From NCBI RefSeq assembly GCF_900091615.1, contig NZ_FMIA01000002.1, positions 992,001-1,056,000 on the forward strand: DNA of 64,000 nt, read 5' to 3'. Within the stretch, counting starts at the first letter, position 1. Each line of letters opens with the position of its first letter. Below, one piece after another: positions 1-8,284 of the stretch. The notes below the pieces were generated by a model. It was given only the letters and a program-made list of their open reading frames with translations, did not search any database and was not told the DNA's origin. Position numbers and translations under genes: made by a program. The DNA is from Micromonospora yangpuensis (GTDB lineage: Bacteria; Actinomycetota; Actinomycetes; Mycobacteriales; Micromonosporaceae).

Positions 1-534
1 CGGCAGCTCATCGGCCTGCGCAAGGCCACGGCCGGCCCCCGGTACTGCGCGGGCGGGCCGATCAGGCTGCTCGACCTGGCCGGTATGCGCCACGGCGCGC
101 ACGTCGGTGCCAGCGTGCGGCACGCGAACTGGGCCGGTGTCGTCGCGGGCACGAAGTCGGCCACCGCCTGGTCGGTGTTCCGGCAGCGGCACCTGGCCGA
201 CCCGACCGGGTACCCGATGGACACCGCGGTCGCGGAGTTCCACCGGCAGCCACGGGTGCAGGCCATGCGGATCCACAACGCCGCGCTCCACGGCCCGGGA
301 CGCCTCGACCTCGACGAGCTGGAGATGTTCCAGGCCGGCTCCCACGCCTACGCCACCTACCACGCCCTCTGGGCCGTGTGCACCGACGCCTTCCTCACCA
401 CGACCGGCGACCGGATGCAACCGGCCAGCGGGTTCCTCACCGACCGCATCACCTACCTGGACCGGGCAGCCCGCTACCTGGACTCCCTGGACGACTCCCA
501 ACGGCTCTTCGCCGTCAACCCGCGCCAGCCGTGA
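1..534 (+). CDS. hypothetical protein, 5' end outside the window
   Basis: The reading frame is open from base 1 to the TGA at 534, so at least 177 codons are present and the true start lies upstream. An internal ATG at 85 is not preceded by a good ribosome site and the protein sequence before it looks equally coding. I recognise no domain. It is a soluble, helix-rich, Trp/Tyr/His-containing sequence without a signal peptide or membrane segment. It is the first of a row of + strand genes of element type, so it is probably cargo or a conserved element gene. Function unknown. Confidence 0.6.
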   Translation, partial: RQLIGLRKATAGPRYCAGGPIRLLDLAGMRHGAHVGASVRHANWAGVVAGTKSATAWSVFRQRHLADPTGYPMDTAVAEFHRQPRVQAMRIHNAALHGPGRLDLDELEMFQAGSHAYATYHALWAVCTDAFLTTTGDRMQPASGFLTDRITYLDRAARYLDSLDDSQRLFAVNPRQP

Positions 535-650
535 CCGGATGACCGGCCGGGTCAGCCACGACACCCCTCGCACCCGAAGGGACCCGTGCGCTGGCCCGGC
601 CGGCTCCACCCCGGCTGGTGTCTCACCCATCCCCGGAAGGACAACCGCAC

Positions 651-1157
651 ATGCCCGTACGACTCCGGTTCCACCTGGCGACGGTGCTGCACCTGGCAGA
701 GACCGCCACCACCGCCCACCGGCGGGTCGACATCGACGGCACCGTCGTGACCCACGCGCCGCCCGCGCTGCACCTCATGCGCGACCACGGCGACGGCCTC
801 GACGACCACCTCTACATCGACGGCAACTTCCACCCCAGCCTGTCCGCGGACAACATCAACACGGCACCGTTCCGCAGCACCTACCAGGGGCGCCGCTACG
901 GCCACGGCATCACCTGGACCGAGTGGCTCGGCCATCCGCCCCGGCACCGCAATCCGGTCCAGGCCGTGATTCCCCTGGCAGACGGCAGGCTCCTCGACCT
1001 GATCCGCGCCGGCCACGCCGCCGGCTTCGACCTGTTCACCGTCGACATCGACGTCAACGGCGGGATGCGGCCGTCGGTGGCCCGACGCCGCGTCCGCCCG
1101 CCACGCGCCTGCCGAACGCCCCAGGCCGGGGCACCCGAGCCCGCCGGACCCGCGTAA
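651..1157 (+). CDS. hypothetical protein (168 aa)
   Basis: ATG at 651 is chosen over a GTG at 618 because GGAAGG sits at 635-640. The first half is a compact alpha/beta-like sequence rich in His and Asp. The last 40 residues are Arg/Pro-rich and of low complexity, so the real functional part may end near residue 125. No family is recognised and no signal or membrane segment is visible. It is followed by a long perfect palindrome (1341-1370), which suggests that it is transcribed alone or ends an upstream unit. Confidence 0.5.
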   Translation: MPVRLRFHLATVLHLAETATTAHRRVDIDGTVVTHAPPALHLMRDHGDGLDDHLYIDGNFHPSLSADNINTAPFRSTYQGRRYGHGITWTEWLGHPPRHRNPVQAVIPLADGRLLDLIRAGHAAGFDLFTVDIDVNGGMRPSVARRRVRPPRACRTPQAGAPEPAGPA

Positions 1158-1340
1158 GGGCCGCCCTACACCTCTTCCAGACGACAAACGCCCGCTACCT
1201 CGCCGCCTCGACCCGGCAGGTCGAGCGCCAGCGGCCCCGCCGCCCAAGCCACGGACCGCACCCGGATAGCGGCTGACAACAACCCGCCGGCCTCGACCTT
1301 CCACTCGCACGACCTGGCCCTGCCCGGCCAATCCGCGTAT

Positions 1341-1370
1341 CCCGGGCACGGCCGTACGGCCGTGCCCGGG
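1341..1370. terminator. 30-bp perfect palindrome, probable terminator
   Basis: Bases 1341-1370 form a perfect palindrome starting CCCGGGCACG and centred on GTAC at 1354-1357. As RNA this folds into a 13-bp GC stem with a 4-nt loop, followed by TTCCC rather than a U tract. It lies between the 651 gene and the monooxygenase start at 1401, so it could end one and insulate the other. Strong hairpins without U tracts are common terminators in actinomycetes. Confidence 0.6.
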
Positions 1371-1400
1371 TTCCCGCCCAACTCAAGAAAGAGGGAACCC

Positions 1401-2552
1401 ATGGACCTCACCCCGGCCATCCGCCCGACACTGCCCCACAGCCGGCCGCCGCGCGTCGCCGTGATCGGCGGAAGCCTGACCGGGCCCGTCGCGGCCCTGC
1501 TGTTGCTGCGGGCCGGCTTCGACGTCACCGTCCACGAGGCCACCCCGGCGTCCGCCCCACTCGGCGGCGGCCTCATCGGCCTGGAACACACCGCACTCGA
1601 CGTACTCGACCGGCTCGGCATCGACCAGCGGGAGTTCATCGTCTCCGACTCCGAGACGATCCTGCAGGTCGAGGTCCGCGACCGCCGGCCGGCACGGACC
1701 GTACGACGCACCTACCCCGGCCGCAACACCACCTGGACGCTGCTGCACCGGGCCCTCGCCGCCCGGATCCCGACCGGTGTCCTACGACAGGGCAACCGGG
1801 TGACCGGCCTGGAACAGCATGCCGGCCGGCCGGTGCTGCGCCTCGCCGACGACACCGTCCAACCCGCCGACCTGGTCGTGTTCGCCGACGGCCGCTCCTC
1901 GACCGGCCGTCGTCTCCTGGACCCCGACCGCAGGCTGCGCTACGCCGGCTACGTCGCCCACCGCGGCACCGCCGCCCACACCCCGCGACCCGACCTGCGG
2001 GACTTCGTCCGCCTGGAGCCGTGCCCCGGAGCCCAGTTCAACGTCGCACCGGTGCCCGACGGCTGCGACTGGACGTTCTACCTCGACTGCACCGCCGACG
2101 AGTACCGGCAGCGTTTCGGCGCCCCGCCCACCCGCCGGGTCTTCGCCCTGCCCCGGCACGTCAGCCCGGCCGCCCGCCAGCACGTCGACGAGCACGCCGA
2201 CCAGCTGCTACCGCCCGAGCACACCCGGGTGGTGCGGGACACCACCGTGCGGATGGCCGTGCCGGTGCTGGACATCGACCCACCCACCCGCATGGTGTGG
2301 CCCGTCGGCGACGGCCACGCCGTCCTGCTCGGCGACGCCCTCGCCCCGGTCCGCCCCCACACCGCCCGGGGCGCCAACAACGGCATCGAACAGGCCGCCG
2401 GCCTGGCCGTCGCGTTGACCCAACACCGCCGGTACGGTGCCGACCTGACCGCCGCCCTGCACGGCTGGCAACGCCGGCACCTGCCCGCCGCCGTCGCCGC
2501 CGTACGGCAGGGCCCCGCCATCGGCGACCGGCTCGGCCTCGGCACCCGATAA
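1401..2552 (+). CDS. FAD-dependent monooxygenase / oxidoreductase
   Basis: A 383-aa flavoprotein of the PHBH-like (UbiH/FAD_binding_3) fold. Near the N-terminus it has the dinucleotide-binding sequence VAVIGGSLTGPVAALLL (residues ~14-30), followed by an acidic residue after beta-2 (VHEA). Mid-protein there is an FADG motif (residues ~155-160) and near residue 310 GDALAPVRPHTARG, the second FAD-phosphate motif, with the normal GD. Family members use NAD(P)H and O2 to hydroxylate aromatics or polyketides; the substrate here is unknown. ATG 1401 follows AAGAGGGAA; an in-frame start at 1362 lies inside the preceding palindrome. It stands alone among element genes, so it is probably cargo such as a drug- or metabolite-modifying enzyme. 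Confidence 0.85.
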   Translation: MDLTPAIRPTLPHSRPPRVAVIGGSLTGPVAALLLLRAGFDVTVHEATPASAPLGGGLIGLEHTALDVLDRLGIDQREFIVSDSETILQVEVRDRRPARTVRRTYPGRNTTWTLLHRALAARIPTGVLRQGNRVTGLEQHAGRPVLRLADDTVQPADLVVFADGRSSTGRRLLDPDRRLRYAGYVAHRGTAAHTPRPDLRDFVRLEPCPGAQFNVAPVPDGCDWTFYLDCTADEYRQRFGAPPTRRVFALPRHVSPAARQHVDEHADQLLPPEHTRVVRDTTVRMAVPVLDIDPPTRMVWPVGDGHAVLLGDALAPVRPHTARGANNGIEQAAGLAVALTQHRRYGADLTAALHGWQRRHLPAAVAAVRQGPAIGDRLGLGTR

Positions 2553-2623
2553 CCCCGCCGCCTGCCGTGGCCAGAGCCCCACCGCCTCGACCCCCGCGAC
2601 CCGCGGACCAGACCGTGAACCCT

Positions 2624-2653
2624 GCCCCCGTCGCCGCTTCGGCGTCCGGGGGC
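2624..2653 (+). terminator. hairpin terminator after the monooxygenase
   Basis: GCCCCCG at 2624-2630 pairs with CGGGGGC at 2647-2653. An inner CGCCG/CGGCG stem continues the helix, and TCTTT follows directly. It lies between the monooxygenase stop (2552) and the Lsr2 start (2690), in the form of a Rho-independent terminator. Confidence 0.65.
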
Positions 2654-2689
2654 TCTTTCGGCATTTCCCCAGAACGGAAGGACACCACA

Positions 2690-3025
2690 GTGGCCACCAG
2701 GACAACGAGCGTCGTCATCGACGACCTCGACGGATCCACCGACGACGTCGGCACGTACCGGTTCGCCTTCAACGGCGTGCGATACGAGATCGACCTGTCC
2801 CGCCCCAACTTCGACCGGATGGCGGCGGCCTTCCAGCCCTTCCTCGCCGCCGCCCGCCGCCTACCCAAGCCGACGGCCGGGCCGACCGCGGCCGACCGTC
2901 AGGCTCTCAACGGGCGCATCCGCACGTGGTGGGCCGCGCACTGGCAGGAAAAGAACCTGCCCGCGCCCCGGTCCCGGGGATCGATCCCGGCGGCCGTGCG
3001 CGACGCCTACGACGCCGCCCACTAG
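2690..3025 (+). CDS. lsr2: Lsr2-family nucleoid-associated protein
   Basis: A 111-aa Lsr2-type histone-like protein. The N-terminal oligomerisation domain shows VVIDDLDGS (~10-18), then an F-G-V-Y-EIDLS strand (residues ~28-40) typical of the family. The C-terminal half has the IRTWW helix and an SRGSIPAAVRDAY ending that matches the DNA-binding domain end; the canonical AT-hook-like RGR is changed to SRG here. Lsr2 binds AT-rich minor grooves and silences foreign DNA. GTG 2690 is the start: ACGGAAGGA lies just upstream and the N-terminus aligns there. It is bracketed by hairpins at 2624-2653 and 3043-3094, so it is probably monocistronic. A copy inside an element usually acts as an autonomous xenogeneic silencer. 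Confidence 0.85.
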   Translation: MATRTTSVVIDDLDGSTDDVGTYRFAFNGVRYEIDLSRPNFDRMAAAFQPFLAAARRLPKPTAGPTAADRQALNGRIRTWWAAHWQEKNLPAPRSRGSIPAAVRDAYDAAH

Positions 3026-3042
3026 ACCCCGGGCCGGACTGA

Positions 3043-3094
3043 CGGCGGGCCGCGACTGCCACACCGGTCAACCGACCGCAGTCGCGGCCCGCCG
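3043..3094 (+). terminator. 17-bp perfect stem terminator after lsr2
   Basis: Bases 3043-3059 are exactly complementary to 3078-3094 (17 bp, mainly GC), with an 18-nt loop. It starts 18 bases after the lsr2 stop and ends about 105 bases before the next gene. No U tract follows. Confidence 0.65.
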
Positions 3095-3199
3095 CCTCCG
3101 CCAGATCGTGCCGCCAACGACTTGAACACCGCCCCAGTCGAAGCGTGCATGGAGTGCACGCCCCGACGGCCTCCCCCACGGGGAGAGAGGAACGATCAC

Positions 3200-4228
3200 A
3201 TGAACGACACCACCAGGGCGTCCTCGACGCTGCACCGGGTGCTGGCCGCACTCGCCGAGCGGGGACCCATCACCGCCGGACATCTCGCCGAGTCGCTCGG
3301 TATCGCCTACCCCACGGCCACGCCGAAGCTGCGGGAACTGGAGAGCGCCGGTTACGCCGAACGGATCCGCACCGACAGCCGCACGACCCTGTGGCAGCCG
3401 ACCGAGACCGGCCGCCACCAGCTCGGCCCGGCCACCGGCGACACCACCGGCACGGACACCACGCCGAAACCCGCCACGAAGAAGGACCGCCACGCCCCGA
3501 CGAAGGCCGAGCAGGACCCCGGGCCCTCGCCCGAGGCGGAACCAGAGGCGGCGACGGACCAGCCGGAAGAACCAGCCGACATCCCACCGGCAGACCCACC
3601 CGCCACCGGGACGCCGCCGGAGCCGACAGCGGAGACCGGTGACAAGGCCCCAGCTCCGACGGAACCCGGCACGGGCGAACAGGACGCCGAGCCAGGCCCG
3701 GACCAGCCGGCCGAGCCCGACCCGGAGCCCGCCCCACAGCCCGAACCCGAACTCGACCCGGAGCCGGAGCCCGCTCCGCAGCCCGACCCGGAGCCGGAGT
3801 CCGGGCAGGGAGCCGAAACTGGGTCCGAGTCCGAGCCTGTCGTCGAAGCCGGCCCGGAGCAGTCAAATGAGGGACCGGCTGACGAGGCCGCCGCCGAGGA
3901 CACCCCAGACCCGACAACCGACGGGGACCCGACGGCAGCACCCTCCCGCGAGCAGGCCGAGACGCAGGAGAGCGACGGCCCCGGTACGCCGGCCCCGCCA
4001 CGACGCCGCAAGGGGCAGCTCCGCGAGGAGGTGCTGGCGCTGCTGCGGGGCAACCCGGGAACCGCGTACAAGGTCGGCGAGATCTGCAAGCTGATCAACC
4101 AGACCCACGAGGGCACCCCGGTCAACAAGGCCAGCGCGGGCGCCGTGGCGAACGCCCTAGACAAGTTGATCGTCGCCGGCTCCGTCACCCGACTCGACGC
4201 CAAGGTCGCGACCTACCAGGCCGCGTAG
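3200..4228 (+). CDS. two-winged-helix DNA-binding protein with long acidic Pro/Glu linker
   Basis: A 342-aa protein in three parts. Residues ~1-75 form a MarR/IclR-like winged helix (LAERGPITAGHLAESLGI, then a recognition-helix region and an ERIRTD-TTLWQPT wing). Residues ~75-265 are a low-complexity linker of PEP, DPEP and EPE repeats. Residues ~270-342 are a second helix-rich domain (REEVLALLRGNPG ... LDKLIVAGSV-RLDAK-ATYQAA) that also looks like a winged helix. It is likely a DNA-bridging or regulatory protein. ATG 3200 follows GGGAGAGAGG; an upstream start at 3122 has no such site. Its first domain resembles the N-terminal winged helix of the MoxR ATPase at 12898, so the two may act on related sites. 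No family name is assigned. Confidence 0.7.
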   Translation: MNDTTRASSTLHRVLAALAERGPITAGHLAESLGIAYPTATPKLRELESAGYAERIRTDSRTTLWQPTETGRHQLGPATGDTTGTDTTPKPATKKDRHAPTKAEQDPGPSPEAEPEAATDQPEEPADIPPADPPATGTPPEPTAETGDKAPAPTEPGTGEQDAEPGPDQPAEPDPEPAPQPEPELDPEPEPAPQPDPEPESGQGAETGSESEPVVEAGPEQSNEGPADEAAAEDTPDPTTDGDPTAAPSREQAETQESDGPGTPAPPRRRKGQLREEVLALLRGNPGTAYKVGEICKLINQTHEGTPVNKASAGAVANALDKLIVAGSVTRLDAKVATYQAA

Positions 4229-4256
4229 CAGCCCGCCCATTCCATCCCGGGGTAGC

Positions 4257-4302
4257 CCGGGGGCGGGTGTACGACGTTGGCGCGATCCACACCCGCCCCC
4301 GG
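4257..4302 (+). terminator. 14-bp perfect stem hairpin
   Basis: CCGGGGGCGGGTGT at 4257-4270 is exactly complementary to 4289-4302, with an 18-nt loop. It lies between the 3200 gene stop and the GGDEF gene's ribosome site (AAGGAG at 4318). Probable terminator of the same kind as 3043-3094. Confidence 0.6.
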
Positions 4303-4331
4303 TGCTCCTTCACACACAAGGAGCGACACCA

Positions 4332-5069
4332 GTGTCCCAGACAGCGAACTCTTTTCTCACCGCCGCGGGCGGGCTTCTCGCCGGGCTCACCGCCGCCGGC
4401 CTGTGGGCGCTACGCCTACGGGTTCTGCTGGCCCACTCCCGCCACCGCCTACAGGCACACGATGTCCTTGTCCGCGCCGCACACGCTCTCGTGGTGGACC
4501 TGCGGGCCGAGCGGGACACCTACCACCGGCAGGCGACCCGCGACGACACCACCGGCCTGCCCAACCGGCGTGCCGCGATCACCCAGCTGACCCGATCCAT
4601 CGAGGAGCAGGCAGAGGTCGGCGTCGTCGTGGTCGACCTCGTCCGGTTCAAGCTGGTCAACGACCGGCTCGGGCACCGGGCCGGCAACACCCTGCTGGCC
4701 CAGGTCGCCGAACGTCTCCGGCGGCTGAGCCGCCCCGACGTGTTCGCCGCCCGTCTCTCCGGCGACGAGTTCACCCTCATCGTGTCCGGCGACCCGGCCA
4801 GAACCCGGACCGTGGCCGAGCGGGTCCGGCTGCACATCAGCGAGGTGCCGTTCCTGCTCGACGGCAAGCAGGTCAACGTCCTGGCCAGCGTCGGCTACGC
4901 CACGACCGGCCAGGCCGGTGACGACCCCGAGACGCTGCTGCACCTGGCCGACATCGCCATGTACTGGTCCAAGACCCACGGCGGCGCGGTGCGCGGCTAC
5001 GCCGAGTCCATGGGCGACACCCCTGCCACCGGACGCCCCCGCGACTGGTCGCCGCCGCCGGACCGCTGA
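4332..5069 (+). CDS. membrane-anchored GGDEF-domain protein (putative diguanylate cyclase)
   Basis: A 245-aa protein with one N-terminal hydrophobic segment (residues ~8-35, FLTAAGGLLAGLTAAGLWAL) and a GGDEF domain from about residue 70 (DDTTGLPNRRA). The signature is SGDEF near residue 145, a variant found in active cyclases. The N and D residues that bind metal and base in the family (DLVRFKLVND) are visible, so it may make c-di-GMP from two GTP at the membrane. No EAL domain or obvious RxxD inhibitory site immediately before the signature is seen. GTG 4332 is chosen because AAGGAG lies at 4318-4323. Neighbouring genes are of unknown function, so what it senses cannot be told. Confidence 0.8.
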   Translation: MSQTANSFLTAAGGLLAGLTAAGLWALRLRVLLAHSRHRLQAHDVLVRAAHALVVDLRAERDTYHRQATRDDTTGLPNRRAAITQLTRSIEEQAEVGVVVVDLVRFKLVNDRLGHRAGNTLLAQVAERLRRLSRPDVFAARLSGDEFTLIVSGDPARTRTVAERVRLHISEVPFLLDGKQVNVLASVGYATTGQAGDDPETLLHLADIAMYWSKTHGGAVRGYAESMGDTPATGRPRDWSPPPDR

Positions 5070-5105
5070 ACCCCGCCCCACCACCCTTCATAGCTGGAGC
5101 GATCC

Positions 5106-5513
5106 ATGACATTCGACCAGGTCGTCGTGCGGACTCTCGCCCGCCTCGACGACGCCGAACCCGACCCCGACGAGTTCCCCATCGCCGTCGCCCGCGACAC
5201 CGCCGACATCGTCGACTTCGTCACCGCCGGCTGCGCCCTCATCGCGGCCAACCTTCAGGAGTCCCTGCTCACCGATGCCGCACACCTGCTCCGGCAGCTG
5301 CAGGGCGGCGAGCCCAACCACCAGGAGACCGACACCGTCGGCGAACGGCTGCGGGCGGTCCGCGCCGCGCTCGCCGGGACACGGGCAGAGCGTGACCGGA
5401 CACGGGCACGGTTCCGCCAAGCGTGCGCCGCGCTCCGCCGCACCGGGGCGCTCGTCGACGTCACCACGGGGTCGGGCCCTGGTACGTCGGCGGAGCCTGG
5501 GGGCACCGGATGA
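5106..5513 (+). CDS. hypothetical protein (135 aa), coupled to the cell-wall hydrolase
   Basis: A small acidic-to-basic protein, all helical by eye, with a C-terminal half rich in Arg and heptad-like spacing (RAALAGTRAERDRTRARFRQ), possibly a short coiled coil. There is no signal peptide or membrane segment. GGAGC lies a few bases before ATG 5106. Its TGA overlaps the ATG of the lytic transglycosylase/M23 gene (ATGA at 5510-5513), so the two are translationally coupled and probably act in one process. No family is recognised. Confidence 0.6.
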   Translation: MTFDQVVVRTLARLDDAEPDPDEFPIAVARDTADIVDFVTAGCALIAANLQESLLTDAAHLLRQLQGGEPNHQETDTVGERLRAVRAALAGTRAERDRTRARFRQACAALRRTGALVDVTTGSGPGTSAEPGGTG

Positions 5514-6586
5514 CGATCCGTCGTCTGGTGTCGATCACCATCGCCGTCGCCACCGCGTTCGTGCTCTGCGCGGGCGGTCTCGGCGGGTTCCTCGGCGGCG
5601 GCCTGCCCGCAGCGTGCCTTCCCGGCACCGCCACGCCGGCTACCAGGACGGCCGCCGTCGCGTCGGGCACGCCCCGCACGTGGCCCGCGACCGACCGGTG
5701 GGACGGCGAACAGGTCACCCACGCGGCCACGATCGTCACCACCGGCGCCCACCTCGGGATACCGGCGCGCGGGTGGGTCGTCGCGGTCGCCACCGCCATG
5801 CAGGAGAGCACGCTGCGCAACCTCGCCGGAGGTGACCGGGACTCCGTCGGACTGTTCCAACAACGCCCCAGCCAGGGCTGGGGCACCCCGGCACAGCTAC
5901 GGGACCCCGTCCACGCGGCGACCGCCTTCTACACCGCGCTGCTCACCGTCAACGGCTGGGAGACCATGCCACTGACCGACGCCGCGCAGGCCGTGCAGAT
6001 CAGCGCCTACCCCGACGCGTACGCCAGGTGGGAAGGCCCCGCCACGGCCCTGGTCACCACGATCGCCGAGACCGCCGGCCTGCCGGTGGCCGGCCTGGCC
6101 GGCTGTGGGGTGGCCGGCCCGTGGACCCCACCGGTGCTCGCCCCGGTCGGATCCGCTTTCCGCAGCAGGGACCGCCCCGGCCACGACGGCGTCGACCTCA
6201 GCGTCCCGCGCGGCACGGTCATCCGCGCCGCGTCCACCGGCACCGTCCGCACGGTCCGCTGCGACGCCGTCCACGCCGGCACGGGAGCGCCCTGGGGATG
6301 CGACCGCGACGGCAACCCCGACCTCACCGCCGGCTGCGGCTGGTACGTCGACATCGACCACCCCGGCCAGGTGATGACCCGCTACTGCCACCTCGACCAG
6401 CCACCGACGGTGACCGTCGGGCAGCGGGTGACGGTCGGACAGCCCCTCGGCGTCGTCGGGTCCACCGGCCGCTCCAGCGGCCCGCACCTGCACTTCGAGG
6501 TGCACACCCACCAGGTCGGACCGATCGACCCGGTGCCGTTCATGGCCGCCCAGGGCGCCCCGCTCGGCCCACGCCACCACCCCTGA
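5510..6586 (+). CDS. bifunctional cell-wall hydrolase: lytic transglycosylase-like plus M23 peptidase
   Basis: A 358-aa exported or membrane-anchored hydrolase. Residues ~5-28 form a signal or anchor helix. Residues ~65-195 form a lysozyme-like transglycosylase domain with catalytic Glu in AMQESTLRN and GLFQQRPSQGWG downstream. Residues ~215-345 form an M23/LytM endopeptidase with the zinc ligands in GHDGVDLS and GPHLHFEVH. The pair would cut both glycan and peptide of peptidoglycan. Such two-domain enzymes occur in Gram-positive conjugative elements, where they open the wall for the mating channel, so this supports an integrative-element origin for the region. Start ATG 5510 overlaps the upstream stop by four bases. 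Confidence 0.85.
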   Translation: MTIRRLVSITIAVATAFVLCAGGLGGFLGGGLPAACLPGTATPATRTAAVASGTPRTWPATDRWDGEQVTHAATIVTTGAHLGIPARGWVVAVATAMQESTLRNLAGGDRDSVGLFQQRPSQGWGTPAQLRDPVHAATAFYTALLTVNGWETMPLTDAAQAVQISAYPDAYARWEGPATALVTTIAETAGLPVAGLAGCGVAGPWTPPVLAPVGSAFRSRDRPGHDGVDLSVPRGTVIRAASTGTVRTVRCDAVHAGTGAPWGCDRDGNPDLTAGCGWYVDIDHPGQVMTRYCHLDQPPTVTVGQRVTVGQPLGVVGSTGRSSGPHLHFEVHTHQVGPIDPVPFMAAQGAPLGPRHHP

Positions 6587-6660
6587 GGCCCCTCTGCCCA
6601 CAGACCAGCCCGCCGCCGCACCCAGAGCGGCCGGCTCGCTGCCCACGAAGGAGACCTTTC

Positions 6661-7497
6661 GTGTCCTCGACGTCCAGCAACACCCTGGCGTACTTCCTGC
6701 TCGACCTTGACGAGGAGATCGACGTCGCCGGGTGGGGAGAACCGGTGACGTTGCTGCTCATCCACACCCGACCCAGCGACACCGGGAACTCGGCCCTGGC
6801 CTGTGTCGAATTTCCCCTGCACCCGTACTACCTGGGCACCAGCCCTGCCGGGCTGCCCCGGTTGCTGCGGCGGATCACCGCCGACCTCACCGACCCGACC
6901 GGAGGAACCGCCCACCAGGTGACCCTCGCCGCCATTCTGGACGGGCTCCTCGGTCACGATCCCGCCGCGATGATCCTGGCCTGGGCCGTAGTTCACCATG
7001 ACCCGTACCAGATCAACGGAGAACCTCGCACGGCCCGCCGGATCACCGCCGTCGACACGGGGAGACGGCTGTTCAGCCTCACCCAGCCCGAGGGCAGCGG
7101 CCCATGGCTGCGCGTCAGTCCCGGCCTGCCGGAACCCACCGACGAGGACACCGTGTCCACGGGTCTGGCAGCCCTGCTCACCGCCGCCTCCCGCCACGCC
7201 TCCCGGCACGCCCGACAGCCCGCCGCACCGCCGGCGGGGGAGGAACCCGCCGACCCCCGTGCGCCGATCTTCGTCCTCGGCCCCGACGACAGGTCGCTGA
7301 TGTGCCTGGTGTGCGGCGCCCTGGAGGGAATCACCTGCAGCGAGATGCCCTCCATGGCCGGCTACGGCCGCGACACCTACACCCGGTGCGGGCGCTGCGG
7401 CTCCATCGAGACCACCGATCCCATCCTCGGCATCCACATCACCCGCGCCCCCTGGCCGGTCCCACCGGCGACCACCGACGGCGACGCCACCCCGTGA
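6661..7497 (+). CDS. hypothetical protein with C-terminal zinc ribbon
   Basis: A 278-aa protein starting at GTG 6661, with AAGGAG at 6648-6653. The first ~185 residues are an unrecognised soluble domain that begins with an acidic, hydrophobic stretch (AYFLLDLDEEIDVAGW). The last ~70 residues carry two Cys pairs (CLVCG and, ~32 residues later, CGRCGS), which would bind one zinc. A proline-rich link joins the parts. No signal or membrane segment is visible. Function unknown. Confidence 0.6.
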   Translation: MSSTSSNTLAYFLLDLDEEIDVAGWGEPVTLLLIHTRPSDTGNSALACVEFPLHPYYLGTSPAGLPRLLRRITADLTDPTGGTAHQVTLAAILDGLLGHDPAAMILAWAVVHHDPYQINGEPRTARRITAVDTGRRLFSLTQPEGSGPWLRVSPGLPEPTDEDTVSTGLAALLTAASRHASRHARQPAAPPAGEEPADPRAPIFVLGPDDRSLMCLVCGALEGITCSEMPSMAGYGRDTYTRCGRCGSIETTDPILGIHITRAPWPVPPATTDGDATP

Positions 7498-7583
7498 ACC
7501 ACCACACCGTGGTACATCACGCGCCCCGCTCCTACCGCCGCGAGGTGTCCTCCGGCGTGCGGGCCGCCCGCAAGCGCAGATAG
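7494..7583 (+). CDS. possible 29-residue basic peptide
   Basis: GTG at 7494 overlaps the stop of the preceding gene (GTGA) and opens a 29-codon frame to TAG 7583. The product is very basic, with His-rich start and a C-terminus ending RAARKRR. Translational coupling and the lack of another gene in this gap make it plausible, but its length allows chance. Confidence 0.25.
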   Translation: MNHHTVVHHAPRSYRREVSSGVRAARKRR

Positions 7584-7662
7584 GCCCCACACCGGCCAGA
7601 CGGTCCACACCGGAGCGGACCTCCCGAACGACAGACACCGCCACACCCACGAGGAGCGGACC

Positions 7663-8052
7663 ATGCCCGAAACCCACCTTGCCCTCAAGTACTGCGGCGT
7701 ACGGATCGACGCCCGGACGCTCGCCGACGCCGCCGGCACCGGCACCGACCGGCCGACGGTGGCCTCGGAACTGCGCGCCGTGCTCTACGCGCTCACCACC
7801 ACCGAGGCGCTCATCGCCGCACTCCTGCCCACCATCGAGAAGGGTCTACGCGATGTGGAGCAGGTCCTCGCCGCTGTCGCTGACGACCCTGTCCCGCCCA
7901 TCGATACCACCGGGGTCGTCCAGGCACGTGGACCCCGCCTCGACGCGCTGATCGGCCGACGGGCCGCACAGATCGAACACCTACGGTCCGTGACCCGACT
8001 CTGGACGGCACAGCACCCCGAACCCGACCCGACCGCCCCGGCACACGACTGA
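7663..8052 (+). CDS. hypothetical protein (129 aa)
   Basis: ATG 7663 is preceded by GAGGAGCGG. The protein is helical and soluble (LRAVLYALTTTEALIAALLPTI), and no motif is recognised. Conserved-looking small proteins of this kind are frequent in actinomycete integrative elements. The 232 bases between its stop and the next start hold no gene that I can support. Confidence 0.55.
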   Translation: MPETHLALKYCGVRIDARTLADAAGTGTDRPTVASELRAVLYALTTTEALIAALLPTIEKGLRDVEQVLAAVADDPVPPIDTTGVVQARGPRLDALIGRRAAQIEHLRSVTRLWTAQHPEPDPTAPAHD

Positions 8053-8284
8053 CCGCACCCCGCCCACGGCGGCCACCCGTCCCGCGTCCCGCGCGGCCGG
8101 CTGGCCGCCCTTCGGGGTCGGCACGAGCACCTGCCCGACGCGGACGACTTGATCCGTGGACAGAGTCGAGCGTCGATCGGTGCGGTCACCGCCGAGCCGA
8201 CGCCGACAGCGCACACGAACAGCCCCGCACCAGGTTCCGCCGGCGGCGACCGCACCGATCCGCCCGCCGAAAGGACCCGACCCG

